Shown here: positions 45,323 through 54,428 of the stretch, one piece after another
Numbering within the stretch: position 1 is the stretch's first letter
Layout: each line of letters begins with the position of its first letter
Assembly: GCF_026626665.1 (NCBI RefSeq)
Contig: NZ_JAPNKE010000002.1
Coordinates: 3,821,168-3,885,167 of the forward strand
From: Nannocystis pusilla
GTDB lineage: Bacteria; Myxococcota_A; Polyangia; Nannocystales; Nannocystaceae
Direction: 5' to 3'
DNA length: 64,000 bases
Translations under genes and position numbers: made by a program
The notes under the pieces: model-generated
What the model saw: the letters and a program-made list of their open reading frames with translations, nothing else
Database searches by the model: none
Told to the model about the DNA's origin: nothing

Positions 45323-46486
45323 ATGCGCCGCTCGCTCCTCGCCCTCTGCCTCCTCCCCGCCTGCACCAACACCTCCGCCACGGGCTGGGACGACGAGTCG
45401 TTCCGCACCGAGGCGCAGAGCGTGGTCGACCGCTACGCCGAGCTCGTCTCCGCCGCCTACGAGAAGTCGAGCCGCGGCGCCGAGCAGATGGACAGCGCGC
45501 TGCAGGCGTTCGTCGCCGCCCCGTCGGCCGACATGCTCGAGGCCACCAAGACCGCGTGGCTCGGCGCGCGCGACGACTACGGCCTCACCGAGGTGTTCCG
45601 CTTCTACAACGGACCTATCGACGCCGCGCCGGACGAGCTCGAGGGCCGCATCAACGCCTGGCCGATGGACGAGGCGTACATCGACTACGTCGAGGGCGAG
45701 CCCGACGTCGGCCTCATCAACGACCTCGCCGGCTACCCGGAGCTCACGCGCGACGTGCTGATCGAGCGCAACGGCGCCAAGGGCGAGGACAGCATCTCGA
45801 CCGGCTGGCACGCGATCGAGTTCCTGCTGTGGGGCCAGGACCTGAGCGCCGACGGCCCGGGCGCGCGCCCGTGGACCGACTACGTCGACGGCGCCGACGG
45901 CACCGCCGCCAACCAGGATCGCCGGCGCCAGTACCTCACGCTGGCGAGCGAGCTGCTGCTCGACGACCTCGCGCGCGTCGCCGACGCCTGGTCCGAAGGC
46001 CAGGCCAACTACCGCGCCGAGTTCGTCGCCCAGGACCCCAAGGAGGCGGTCACCAAGATCCTCCTCGGCATGGCCAGCCTCAGCGGCGCCGAGCTCGCCG
46101 GCGAGCGCATGACCGTGGCCTACGACACGCGCGAGCAGGAGGACGAGCACTCCTGCTTCAGCGACAACACCCACAAGGACCTGCTGGCCAACATCCAGGG
46201 CATCGAGGACGTGTACCTCGGCCGCATCGACGGCCAGGCCGGGCCGAGCCTGTCGAGCCTGGTCGCCCGCATCGACGCCGACGTCGACGCCGTCGCGACC
46301 GCCAAGCTGCAGGCCGCGGTCGCCGCGGTGAAGGCCATCCCGGCGCCGTTCGACAGCGCGATCCAGGCCGCCGACGGCAGCCCGGAGCGCGCCGCCGTCA
46401 AGGCCGCCATCGACAGCCTCAAGGAGGCGACCGACGCGCTGGTCGCGGTCGCCGACGCGCTCGAGATCGAGCTCAACCTGGAGTAG
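45323..46486 (+). CDS. Imelysin-family (M75) lipoprotein
   Basis: 387 residues with lipoprotein signal (MRRSLLALCLLPAC). Imelysin/IrpA signature GWHAIEFLLWGQD at ~163 (GxHxxE) and FSDNTHKDLLANIQGIEDVYLG at ~279, in an all-helical two-bundle protein. Imelysin proteins are periplasmic or surface lipoproteins tied to iron uptake, related to EfeO. The gene is followed by a di-haem oxidoreductase and a second imelysin, an arrangement known from iron-regulated loci in Pseudomonas and Bacteroidetes. Expression is probably raised under iron limitation through the upstream Fur-like box. Confidence 0.9.
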   Translation: MRRSLLALCLLPACTNTSATGWDDESFRTEAQSVVDRYAELVSAAYEKSSRGAEQMDSALQAFVAAPSADMLEATKTAWLGARDDYGLTEVFRFYNGPIDAAPDELEGRINAWPMDEAYIDYVEGEPDVGLINDLAGYPELTRDVLIERNGAKGEDSISTGWHAIEFLLWGQDLSADGPGARPWTDYVDGADGTAANQDRRRQYLTLASELLLDDLARVADAWSEGQANYRAEFVAQDPKEAVTKILLGMASLSGAELAGERMTVAYDTREQEDEHSCFSDNTHKDLLANIQGIEDVYLGRIDGQAGPSLSSLVARIDADVDAVATAKLQAAVAAVKAIPAPFDSAIQAADGSPERAAVKAAIDSLKEATDALVAVADALEIELNLE

Positions 46487-46494
46487 ACTGGGTC

Positions 46495-47871
46495 GTGCGC
46501 CGCCTGCCTGTCCTTTGGGTCCTGTTCTTGGGGGCATCTTGCGAGGCCCCCGCGCCGGCGCTCGAGCCCGGCGAGGAGCTGGCCGGCGGCGACACCACGA
46601 TCCGCGACGAGAGCCCCAACGCGTTCTCGTACAGCGCCCGCAACATGACCTTCGAGCGGCGCCAGCGGTTCGTGGTCGGCAACTCGTTCTTCAACAAGAA
46701 CTGGGTCGTCGCCCCGGCCTCGACCACCGGCCGCGACGGCCTCGGCCCGACCTTCAACGCCCGCTCGTGCTCGGCCTGCCACTTCAAGGACGGCCGCGGC
46801 CGCCCGCCCGAGGCCGACGAGGCGTTCGCCAGCATGCTGCTGCGCATCTCGGTCCCCGGCGAGGGCCTGCACGGCGGCCCGCGCGACGTCCCCGGCTACG
46901 GCGACCAGCTGCAGCCGAACGGCATCGAGGGGGTCGCCGGCGAGGCTGTCCCGAAGGTCACGTGGGTCCTGCAGCCGGGCGCGTTCGCCGACGGCGAGCC
47001 GTACAGCCTGCGCGCCCCGACCTACACCCTCGAGGACCCGGCCTACGGCCCGCTCCCCGCCGACCTGCGGATCTCGCCGCGGGTCGCCCCGGTGATGATC
47101 GGCATGGGCCTGCTCGAGGCCATCCCGGCGGCCGACATCCTCGCCCGCGAGGACCCGGGCGACGCCGACGGCGACGGCATCTCCGGCCGCGCCAACTACG
47201 TGTGGGATCTGGCGGCGGACGCCGCGGCGCTCGGCCGCTTCGGCTGGAAGGCCAACCAGCCGACCGTCGCCCAGCAGACGGCCGGCGCCTTCCTCGGCGA
47301 CATGGGCCTGACCACCGACATGTTCCCGCTGGAGAACTGTCCCGAAGGCCAGCTCGAGTGCGCCGAGGCCCCGCACGGCGGCGCCCCCGAGGTCGCGCCC
47401 GACCTGCTCGACGACGTCGTCTTCTACAGCGCCACGCTCGCGGTGCCGGCCCGCCGCGACGCCGGCGCCCCCGAGGTCCTGCGCGGCAAGCAGGTGTTCC
47501 TCGACGCCGGCTGCGCCGACTGCCACGTCCCGCGCCACCGCACCGCCGACGACGCGGCGATCGAGGAGGTCCGCGGCCAGACGATCTGGCCGTACACCGA
47601 CCTGCTCCTGCACGACATGGGCGACGCGCTCGGCGACGGCCGCCGCGACTACCTCGCCGACGGCAACGAGTGGCGCACCCCGCCGCTGTGGGGCATCGGC
47701 CTGGTCGAGACCGTCAACGGCCACACCACCTTCCTCCACGACGGCCGCGCCCGCTCGCTGATGGAGGCCGTGCTGTGGCACGGCGGCGAGGCCGAGGCCG
47801 CCCGCGAGGCCGTCCGCGCCCTCCCCCGCGAGGAGCGCGCCGCCCTCGTCGCCTTCCTGGAGTCGCTGTGA
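46495..47871 (+). CDS. Di-haem oxidoreductase-family (DUF1111) cytochrome
   Basis: 458 residues from GTG 46495, eight bases after the imelysin stop. Lipoprotein signal (VLWVLFLGASC). Two CxxCH haem sites: CSACH at ~96 in ARSCSACHFKDGRGRPP and CADCH at ~341. Family features include FNKNWVVAPASTTGRDGLGPTFNARSC, DADGDGISGRANYVWD, FGWKANQPTVAQQTAGAFLGDMGLTTDMFP and WRTPPLWGIGL...FLHDGRARSLMEAV. It is homologous to the di-haem peroxidase MauG fold. In imelysin loci it presumably handles redox chemistry of iron in the periplasm. Confidence 0.92.
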   Translation: MRRLPVLWVLFLGASCEAPAPALEPGEELAGGDTTIRDESPNAFSYSARNMTFERRQRFVVGNSFFNKNWVVAPASTTGRDGLGPTFNARSCSACHFKDGRGRPPEADEAFASMLLRISVPGEGLHGGPRDVPGYGDQLQPNGIEGVAGEAVPKVTWVLQPGAFADGEPYSLRAPTYTLEDPAYGPLPADLRISPRVAPVMIGMGLLEAIPAADILAREDPGDADGDGISGRANYVWDLAADAAALGRFGWKANQPTVAQQTAGAFLGDMGLTTDMFPLENCPEGQLECAEAPHGGAPEVAPDLLDDVVFYSATLAVPARRDAGAPEVLRGKQVFLDAGCADCHVPRHRTADDAAIEEVRGQTIWPYTDLLLHDMGDALGDGRRDYLADGNEWRTPPLWGIGLVETVNGHTTFLHDGRARSLMEAVLWHGGEAEAAREAVRALPREERAALVAFLESL

Positions 47872-47899
47872 CCGCCGCGGGCGCGCAGCCTGCCCCTCC

Positions 47900-48110
47900 G
47901 GACATGTCCATCCCGCCCGGTGCGAAAGGACATGTTCTTCAGGGCATGCCCCGAAGGACTACCGTCCGCCGCCCGGCCGACGCGACCGCGGCCCCCCTTC
48001 GCGCGTCTCCGTCGCGGCCCGCCGCCCGGACGACGCGGCCGCCGCTCGTTCCTGTCCCCGGGCCGCCCTCGCCGCCCGCCGCCTCTCCGGGCCATGTCCT
48101 CTGGCCGGCT
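47900..48110. repeat. Intergenic CATGTCC repeat cluster
   Basis: The 276-base gap between the oxidoreductase and second imelysin holds GGACATGTCC (47900-47909), AAAGGACATGTTC, GGGCATGCCCCGAAGGAC and, near 48088, GGGCCATGTCCTC. No gene is visible. The spacer is C/G-rich and would fold strongly in RNA. Confidence 0.6.
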
Positions 48111-48147
48111 CTGCCGCGCCCCTCGCCGCCCGCCTCTCGAGGTCTCG

Positions 48148-49256
48148 ATGATCCGCACCGGTCTCTCTCGCCATGTCCTCTCGGTCATGCTCTTCGGGGC
48201 AGGCGCCGGCGCGCTCCTCGGCTTCGCCTGCGGCGACGGCGGCGACGACTCGCGCCCGGCCGTGCTCGAGCACGTCGCTCGCGAGGTCGCGGTCCCGGCC
48301 TTCACTGCCTTGCACGAGCGGGCCGAGGAGATGGTCGCGGCCATGGACTTCCTGTGCGCCGCCCCGATCCCGGCGCCCTCGCTACCGCGCAGAACGCCTG
48401 GTCGGCCGAGCGCGACGCCTGGTCGCGCGTGCTCCCGTTCGGCTTCGGCCCGCTGCCGCCCGAGCTCAACGCCCTCGACTTCTGGCCCGTGCGCGTCGAC
48501 ACCGTCGAGGACGCGGTCGCCGGCGCCCCCGACGCGCCCGACGCGGCTTACCTCGGCGGCCTCGGCGTCAGCGCCAAGGGCATGCCGGCGCTCGAGTACC
48601 TGTTGTGGGGCACCGAAGAGGCCCCGGCCCTCGTCGCCCTGCAGGCCGGGGACGGCGCGCGCCGCTGCGGCTACGCCAGGCTGCTGGCGGCAGACATCGC
48701 CGCCCGCACCGACGCCCTGGCGACCGCCTGGTCCGGCGAGTACGCCGACGCCCTCGCCACCGCGGGCAGCGGCAGCACCACCTACGCATCGCTCAAGGCC
48801 GGCCTCGACGAGATCGTCAACAAGTCGATCGACGCCTGCCTGACGATGGTCAAGGGCAAGCTCGACAACCCGCTCGGCAACCTCACCGGCGCCGCCGAGG
48901 ACCCGTCGCTGATGGAGTCGCGCTTCTCCGGCCGCACCCGCGCCGACCTGCAGGCCAACCTCGAGGGCGTGTGGGCCGTCTATCACGGCGCCGATGACGG
49001 CGCCCCCGCGGCCGGCATCTCGGTCCTGGTCCGCGAGCTCGACCCCGCGCTCGACGACCGCGTGCGCGCCCAGTACGCCCGCGCGGGCGAGGTCCTGGCC
49101 GCCGTCCCCGAGCCGATGACGAGCTCCCTCCTCGCCCACCGCACCGCCGTCCAGCTCGCGCGCGACGAGCTCGACACCTTGCGCCGCCTGCTCAAGCTCG
49201 ACGTCGCCAGCACCCTCGGCGTCACCCTCGCCCTCAGCGACAACGACGGCGACTGA
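48148..49256 (+). CDS. Second imelysin-family lipoprotein, one frameshift
   Basis: About 369 residues. The start MIRTGLSRHVLSVMLFGAGAGALLGFAC has a lipobox and is partly encoded by repeat DNA (CATGTCCTCTCGGTCATG). One base is missing in the four-C run 48361-48364; the protein then continues ALATAQNAWSAERDAWSRVLPF and AKGMPALEYLLWG, where the family His of GxHxxE is Pro, as in many second-copy imelysins. The C-terminal signature is SRFSGRTRADLQANLEGVWAVYHG. Function as for the first copy; the two may bind iron or haem differently. Confidence 0.82.
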
Positions 49257-49261
49257 CCCGA

Positions 49262-49765
49262 AGGCCATGTCCGACCCCGACCGCAGCCCGCCCGCTCCGG
49301 TCCCGGGGCCGCAAACACATGTCCCGAACGCCATGTCCCCCGGGCCATCCGCTCGCGCACCCGGCAGCTCGCTCGTCGCCCTGGGGCAACCCGAGCCACC
49401 TGCTCCGAACACCATGTCCTCCGGGACATCCGCGCCACACGCCCCCGGCAAGCCCTCGGGCGACATGTCCTCCGAGACATCCGCACCGCACGCCCCCGCC
49501 ACCACGCCCCCGGGCGACATGTCCTCCGGGACATCCGCGCCCCACGCCCCCGCCTCGCCCGCGCCCGCGAGCGACACGTCCTCCGAGACATCCGCACCGC
49601 ACGCCCCCGCCACCACGCCCCCGGGCGACATGTCCTCCGGGACATCCGCGCCCCCCGCCCCCGCCTCGCCCGCGCCCGAGCCCGCGAGCGACATGTCCTC
49701 CGGGACACCCGCGCCGCGCCCCGCCACGCCCGCGAGCGACATGTCCTCCGGGACATCAACCCCGC
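49262..49765 (+). repeat. Dense array of GACATGTCCTCCGGGACATCC units
   Basis: At least nine units, most with the hairpin core TGTCC-TCCG-GGACA or TGTCC-TCCGA-GACA, separated by GCGCCCCACGCCCCCGCC-type spacers of 20-40 bases. Two long sub-blocks (about 49455-49545 and 49575-49665) are near-identical, showing recent amplification. One plus-strand frame is open throughout and reads (G)DMSSGTSAPHAPA repeatedly, starting at ATG 49267. It may form the N-terminus of the downstream membrane protein if a base is missing before 49790. Confidence 0.8.
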
Positions 49766-49853
49766 CCGCCCCGTCTTCCCCCTCCTCCGCGCCCTCCTCG
49801 CCCCGGTCGACGCCGCCGGCCTGCACGCCTTCCGGATCGGCTTCGGCCTGCTG

Positions 49854-51065
49854 ATGTTCGCCGGCACGCTCCGCTTCGCCGCGCGCGGGTGGATCCACCA
49901 GCTCTACGTCGACCCGACCTTCCACTTCCACTACTGGGGCTTCGAGTGGCTGGCGCCGCTGCCCGAGGCCGGCATGATCGCGGTATTCGTCGCCCAGGGC
50001 CTGCTCGCCCTCCTGGTCGCCGCGGGCGTGGCCTACCGGCCCGCGATCGCCCTGTTCTTCCTCCTCTTCACCTACGTCGAGCTGCTCGACAAGGCGACCT
50101 ACCTCAACCACTACTACTTCGTCAGCGTCGTCGCCCTGCTGATGGTCGCCCTACCGCTGGACCGCCGCACCACCGTCGCCCCGACCTGGGCCCTGTGGGC
50201 CGTGCGCTTGCAGGTCGGGCTGGTCTACTTCTTCGCCGGCCTCGCCAAGCTGCGCCCCGACTGGCTGCTGCACGCGCAGCCGCTCAAGCTGTGGCTGGCC
50301 GCGCGCGCCGACTTCCCGCTGATCGGCGGCCTCTTGCGGCGGCCCGAGACCGCGCACCTCATGAGCTGGGGCGGCGCCTTGTTCGACCTCTCGGTCCCGT
50401 TCCTGCTGCTGCACCCGCGCACGCGCCCGCTCGCCTACGCCGGCGTGCTCGTGTTCCACGGCCTCACCGGCGCCCTGTTCCCCGCGATCGGCATGTTCCC
50501 GTGGCTGATGGCCGCCGCCGCCCTGGTGTTCTTCCCGCCCGACTGGCCGCGACGGCTGTGGCGTCGCCTGTCCCCGAGGACATGCCCTCCGGCACCTGTC
50601 CTCTCGAACACGTCATTTCCCGCCCGCCCGCTGCTGCTCGCCGCCCTCGCCCTCCACTTCGCCGTCCAGCTGGCGCTGCCCCTGCGCCGCTTCGCCTACC
50701 CGGGCGACACCGCCTGGACCGAGGAGGGCTTCCGCTTCGCCTGGCAGGTCATGCTGGTCGAGAAGGTCGGCAGCGTCGTCTACCGCGTGCGCGACCCCGG
50801 CGGCGGCCGCGAGCGCCTGGTCGACCCCGAGCCGGCGCTGACCGCCCAGCAGGCCAAGCAGATGGCTTTCCAGCCCGACATGATCCTCGAGTACGCGCAC
50901 CACCTCGCGGCCCGGAGCCCCGGCGCCGAGGTCCGGGCCGACGTCTTCGTCACTTTCAACGGCCGCCCCGCGGCCCGCCTCGTCGACCCCGACGTCGATC
51001 TCGCGCGCGAACGCGACGGCCTGCGCCCGAAGCCGTGGATCTTGCCTGTACCGCCGCGCCCGTGA
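49854..51065 (+). CDS. HTTM (vitamin K-dependent carboxylase-like) membrane protein
   Basis: 403 residues from ATG 49854, but the conserved N-terminus lies upstream in the same frame (LLRALLAPVDAAGLHAFRIGFGLL from ~49770) with no start codon, so the true start is probably in the repeat array after a frameshift. Six or more membrane segments, with LFFLLFTYVELLDKATYLNHYYF and LQVGLVYFFAGLAKLRPDWL, typical of HTTM proteins. The C-terminal ~130 residues are soluble (AWQVMLVEKVGSVVYRVRDP). A repeat copy at 50568-50613 encodes SPRTCPPAPVLSNT between the membrane and soluble parts. HTTM genes often accompany imelysin genes. Function unknown. Confidence 0.85.
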   Translation: MFAGTLRFAARGWIHQLYVDPTFHFHYWGFEWLAPLPEAGMIAVFVAQGLLALLVAAGVAYRPAIALFFLLFTYVELLDKATYLNHYYFVSVVALLMVALPLDRRTTVAPTWALWAVRLQVGLVYFFAGLAKLRPDWLLHAQPLKLWLAARADFPLIGGLLRRPETAHLMSWGGALFDLSVPFLLLHPRTRPLAYAGVLVFHGLTGALFPAIGMFPWLMAAAALVFFPPDWPRRLWRRLSPRTCPPAPVLSNTSFPARPLLLAALALHFAVQLALPLRRFAYPGDTAWTEEGFRFAWQVMLVEKVGSVVYRVRDPGGGRERLVDPEPALTAQQAKQMAFQPDMILEYAHHLAARSPGAEVRADVFVTFNGRPAARLVDPDVDLARERDGLRPKPWILPVPPRP

Positions 51066-51185
51066 GCGCGAGTCGGCCTCGCCCGCACCCACCATCACCG
51101 ACCCCGGAACGGCGCTCGCCACGACGACCGCCGCGATTCGGGCTCTTCTTCCGCCGCCTTCGGCCCGCGTAGTATCCTCGCCGCC

Positions 51186-51917
51186 GTGCCAGCCGTTCGT
51201 CTCCGCGCCGTCCTCACCGTCGCCGTCGCCGCCGGGTCCGCGTCCGCGTGTCACCGCCCCCCGCCCACTGCGCCGGTCACGGGCGAGCCCGCGCCCGTCT
51301 CGGACGACCCCGCGCTACCGCCCGGCAGCCCCGCCTACAGCGCCCCGCTGTGCAACAACGACCAACTCCTCGCCGGCCTCGAGCCGACCCACGTCAACAC
51401 CCGCTTCGAGCACGCCCTGCTGCGCGAGACGGTGCTGAAGCAGACCGACACCGGCGTGCGCCCCCAGCAATCGCAGACCCTGGCCAGCGTCGGCCTCGCC
51501 TGCCAGACCGTCACCGACGTGCCCGCGTGCGCTCGCCTGCTGGCCAGCACCGTCGCCAGCACCTCGCTGTTCGCCGGCGACAACCCGCTCGCGGTCCGCT
51601 ACCTCGTCCTGCAGTCCGGCGCCAACGTGCGCCCCGTCGCCACCCGCTCCCAGCTGCTCACGCTGCTCGGCGCCATCGACACCCCCGGCGAGGCCCGCCT
51701 GCTCGCCGCCACCCTCGGCGTCCAGCCGCTGTGCGGCGACGACAGCGTGCGCACCATCGACGGCGGCTTCCGCGTGATCACCAAGCGCAGCCACCCCCAG
51801 TGCACCAACCAGTTCGAGGGCGTGATCGTCGACGTCGTCCGCGGCCAGCCGACCATCGTCAACACGGTCGACCTCCGCGACCGCACCCTCAGCTGCACCA
51901 CCGCCCCGACCCCGTGA
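51186..51917 (+). CDS. Hypothetical lipoprotein
   Basis: 243 residues from GTG 51186. Signal and lipobox VRLRAVLTVAVAAGSASAC, Pro-rich linker, then a mainly helical region (NDQLLAGLEPTHVNTRFEHALLRETVLKQTDTGV) with Cys pairs (GLACQTVTDVPACARLL). The end is beta-rich with three Cys (GVQPLCGDDSVRTIDGGFRVITKRSHPQCTNQFEG, LRDRTLSCTT). I do not recognise it; the Cys suggest a disulphide-stabilised periplasmic domain. It follows the HTTM gene by 120 bases. Confidence 0.75.
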   Translation: MPAVRLRAVLTVAVAAGSASACHRPPPTAPVTGEPAPVSDDPALPPGSPAYSAPLCNNDQLLAGLEPTHVNTRFEHALLRETVLKQTDTGVRPQQSQTLASVGLACQTVTDVPACARLLASTVASTSLFAGDNPLAVRYLVLQSGANVRPVATRSQLLTLLGAIDTPGEARLLAATLGVQPLCGDDSVRTIDGGFRVITKRSHPQCTNQFEGVIVDVVRGQPTIVNTVDLRDRTLSCTTAPTP

Positions 51918-51943
51918 GCCGCCCGGCGAGCGCAGCGGCGACA

Positions 51944-51996
51944 TGTCCCCGAGGACATGCCCTGACGTTCATGTCCTGAAGGTCACTCGAACCGCC
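51944..51996. repeat. TGTCC repeat units after the lipoprotein gene
   Basis: An exact hairpin TGTCC-CCGA-GGACA at 51944-51957, then TTCATGTCCTGAAGGTCACT. Likely part of the transcript end. Confidence 0.65.
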
Positions 51997-52189
51997 GTCC
52001 GCCAGCTTGCGCGACGAGGCCAGCTCCCGACCGGCGCCCGACCTGTCTCCCAGGACAGCTCCCGCGCCTCGCCCCACGACCCCGCCGCTGCCCGCGCATT
52101 GCCGTCCGGTCCCTCGGCCGATCCGGCAATCCGCGCGCTCGTGCCCGCTGCGAGCCCCGGCACGCCCGACGCGCAGAAACGCACGAAGC

Positions 52190-52769
52190 GGCTTGCAAAC
52201 AACAACTTCACCGACCTCCTGCGCGGCCTCCCGCGGATCCCCACCCACGCCCTGTCCCCCCGGCTCGAGGAGCTCGAGCAGGCCGACGCGGTGCGGCGGC
52301 GCCTCTTGCCGCGGCCCGGCGGCGCGATCGTCTACGAGCTCACCGAGCGCGGCCGCGCGCTCGAGCCCGCGGTGCTGGCTCTCGGCCCCCGGGGCGCGCC
52401 GCTCCTCGGCGAGCCCGGCGCCGACGAGATCGTCACCGCCGATCCGCGGGTGACGGCGAGCCGCACCACTTCCACCCCGAGGCCGCGCGCGGCCTCCACT
52501 TCGGCTACGCGCTGCGAGCCGGCGAGCTCGTGGTCCACGCGCGCATCGACGACGGCTCGCTCGCTGCGGCCGCGGGCCCGCTCCCCGACGCCGACCTGGT
52601 CCTCGAGACAGATCGGGCCCCGCGCCCGCTGCTGGCCGGTGAGCTGGCCCCCGCCGATGCGATTGCCGGCGGAGCGATCCGGATCCACGGCGGCCCGGCG
52701 CTGCTGATCACGTTCGCCGCCGTGTTCCAGATCGAGCACGCGAGCCCCGGCGCTACCTTGGAGGGATGA
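52190..52769 (+). pseudogene. Remnant of an HxlR/SCP2-type transcription regulator
   Basis: The sequence FTDLLRGLPRIPTHALSPRLEELEQADAVRRRLLP...YELTERGRALEPAVLALG matches the recognition helix and wing of an HxlR-type winged helix. After a frameshift at ~52467 (one base missing) it continues TTFHPEAARGLHFGYALRAGELVVHARIDDGSLAAAAGPLPDADLVLETD..., the SCP2-like effector domain, to a stop at 52769. The usual N-terminal start and first helices are absent: upstream sequence is unrelated and has no suitable start. So, unlike the other frameshifted genes, it is truncated as well and probably dead. Its stop overlaps the next gene's ATG. Confidence 0.7.
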
Positions 52770-53584
52770 CCCCTCGTACGCTCCTCGCGGGCGCGCTCCT
52801 GCTGTGCGCCTGTCCGAACGAACCGATGAGCGGGGGCGCGACGGTCTCGGCGACCGACGCGACCACCACCACCGACGCGAACGTCCCCGACGTGCCGACG
52901 ACCAGCGCGACCACCACCTCGGGCAGCGCGACTCTCACCGCCTGCGAGAAGAAGGCTCTGGCGACCCAGGCGACCGCCGGCCTGCGCTGCCCGTGCGAGG
53001 TCACGGAGGGGAACTACGCCGACGTCGACGGCTGCATCGCCGACTTCGTGGCCGCCGCCAACGACCCGTGCCTGTGCGACCTCGAGGCCGACCCGGCCCA
53101 CGCGCCCTACGTCGCCTGCCTGGCCGACGCCGCGGTCCGGTACCAGGACTGCCTCGCGCCGCTGATGTGCAGCGACGAGGACGCCTTCTACACCTGCAAC
53201 GGCACCTACGCTGACGCCGTCGCCGCGTGCGACGAGCCCGCCAAGGCCAGCGTCGGCGCCGTGTCGATCCTGTGCGACGGCACCCCCGCGTTCACCTGCG
53301 GCGCCGGCGGCACGATCTCGACCCACTACGTGTGCGACGGCGAACCTGACTGCAAGGACATGTCCGACGAGGCCCCCGCGCTCTGCACCTTCGTGTGCGC
53401 CGACGGCCAGCAGATCCTCGCCTTCAACAAGTGCGACGGCGCCCCCGACTGCGACGACATGTCCGACGAGGCCATCGCCCTGTGCTACTTCTCGTGCGAC
53501 GAGGGCCTCGAGATCCCCAAGACCTGGGTCTGCGACGGCAACCTCGACTGCGCCGACAAGACCGACGAAGCCGCGTGCCCGTGA
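52766..53584 (+). CDS. Lipoprotein with LDL-receptor class A repeats
   Basis: 272 residues; lipoprotein signal MTPRTLLAGALLLCAC, Thr/Asp-rich linker, a Cys-rich helical domain (CPCEVTEGNYADVDGCIADF...CLCDLEADPAHAPYVACLADAAVRYQDC), then three LDL-receptor class A repeats: FTCGAGGTISTHYVCDGEPDCKDMSDE, FVCADGQQILAFNKCDGAPDCDDMSDE and FSCDEGLEIPKTWVCDGNLDCADKTDE. The Ca-binding D-x-S-D-E residues are intact in the first two and conservatively changed in the third. LDLa repeats are mostly eukaryotic but occur in myxobacterial surface proteins. Probably a calcium-dependent binding protein on the cell surface. Confidence 0.9.
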   Translation: MTPRTLLAGALLLCACPNEPMSGGATVSATDATTTTDANVPDVPTTSATTTSGSATLTACEKKALATQATAGLRCPCEVTEGNYADVDGCIADFVAAANDPCLCDLEADPAHAPYVACLADAAVRYQDCLAPLMCSDEDAFYTCNGTYADAVAACDEPAKASVGAVSILCDGTPAFTCGAGGTISTHYVCDGEPDCKDMSDEAPALCTFVCADGQQILAFNKCDGAPDCDDMSDEAIALCYFSCDEGLEIPKTWVCDGNLDCADKTDEAACP

Positions 53585-53839
53585 CGAAGAGGCCGACGAA
53601 GCCGCGTGCCCGTGAGCGCCGCGGATGAAAAACGGTTCACGCCCCGCACGGTCGCGGGCCGGCGCCGCGGGGCTCCCCGGCGCTGACGGCAGCCACGACC
53701 GAAGCGACTGGAGGCGTATCACCGGGTCCTGCTCTGACCTGTCTTCCATGCGTCGGCGCAGCCCCAGTCGCCCGGGGCAGCTCGCGCTCGCCGTGTCCTC
53801 CCACTTCCGCCGCCGCCGCCGACGCGCCATCCTCTCGCG

Positions 53840-54373
53840 GTGCCCGACCCGCTCTCCTCGCGCCTCGTCCGCGCCGCCCACGTGAGCCTCGGCGCCGGCC
53901 TCGCCATCGCTGTCTGTTCGGCCATGGCCTTTTGGACAGCCTTGCCGTGGGTGTTCCCCTCGCTCGGCCCGACCGCCTTCCTCGCCTTCGTCGCCCCCGC
54001 GGCCCCGGCCAACCATCCGCGCCGCGTCCTCGTCGGCCACGGCGTCGCCGTCCTGTGCGGCGCCGCGGCGGTCCACCTGTTCGGCGTCGCCGACGTCCCG
54101 GCCGAGCTCACGCGCATCGACCTCGCCCACCTCGGCGCAGTCACCTTCGCCCTCGCCGCGACCGGCGGTCTCACCGTCCTCCTCGACGCCGAGCACGCCC
54201 CGGCGGGCGCCACCACCCTGATCGTCGCCCTCGGCCTGATCCGCGACCCGCGCGACCTCGCCCTCGTCGAGGCCGCAGTGCTGGTGCTCGTGCTGGTGTG
54301 CGCGGCCCTGCGCCGCCTCGGCCTCGGCCAGCAGCCGCCGGCCCCGACCCGTCCTCCGGGACATGTCCCATAG
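53840..54373 (+). CDS. HPP family membrane protein
   Basis: 177 residues from GTG 53840. Four hydrophobic segments: LGAGLAIAVCSAMAFWTAL, PSLGPTAFLAFVAP, GHGVAVLCGAAAVHLFGV/AVTFALAATGGLTVLLD, and VEAAVLVLVLVCAAL. The family motif region SLGPTAFLAFVAPAAPANHPRRVLVGHG and the later HAPAGATTLIVALG match HPP proteins, some of which are nitrite transporters in plants and cyanobacteria. The last residues (RPPGHVP) are encoded by a CATGTCC repeat copy that supplies the stop. Substrate here unknown. Confidence 0.85.
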   Translation: MPDPLSSRLVRAAHVSLGAGLAIAVCSAMAFWTALPWVFPSLGPTAFLAFVAPAAPANHPRRVLVGHGVAVLCGAAAVHLFGVADVPAELTRIDLAHLGAVTFALAATGGLTVLLDAEHAPAGATTLIVALGLIRDPRDLALVEAAVLVLVLVCAALRRLGLGQQPPAPTRPPGHVP

Positions 54374-54428
54374 GTCATCTTGCGCCAGCTTGTCGGAGTC
54401 CGACGCGCCTGCGCATACTGACGCGGTT

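Noticed and set aside
53357..53470. Mobile repeat insertions in the LDLa gene
   Set aside because: The GACATGTCCGACGAG stretches encode the conserved DxSDE of the LDLa fold, so they are explained by the protein family.
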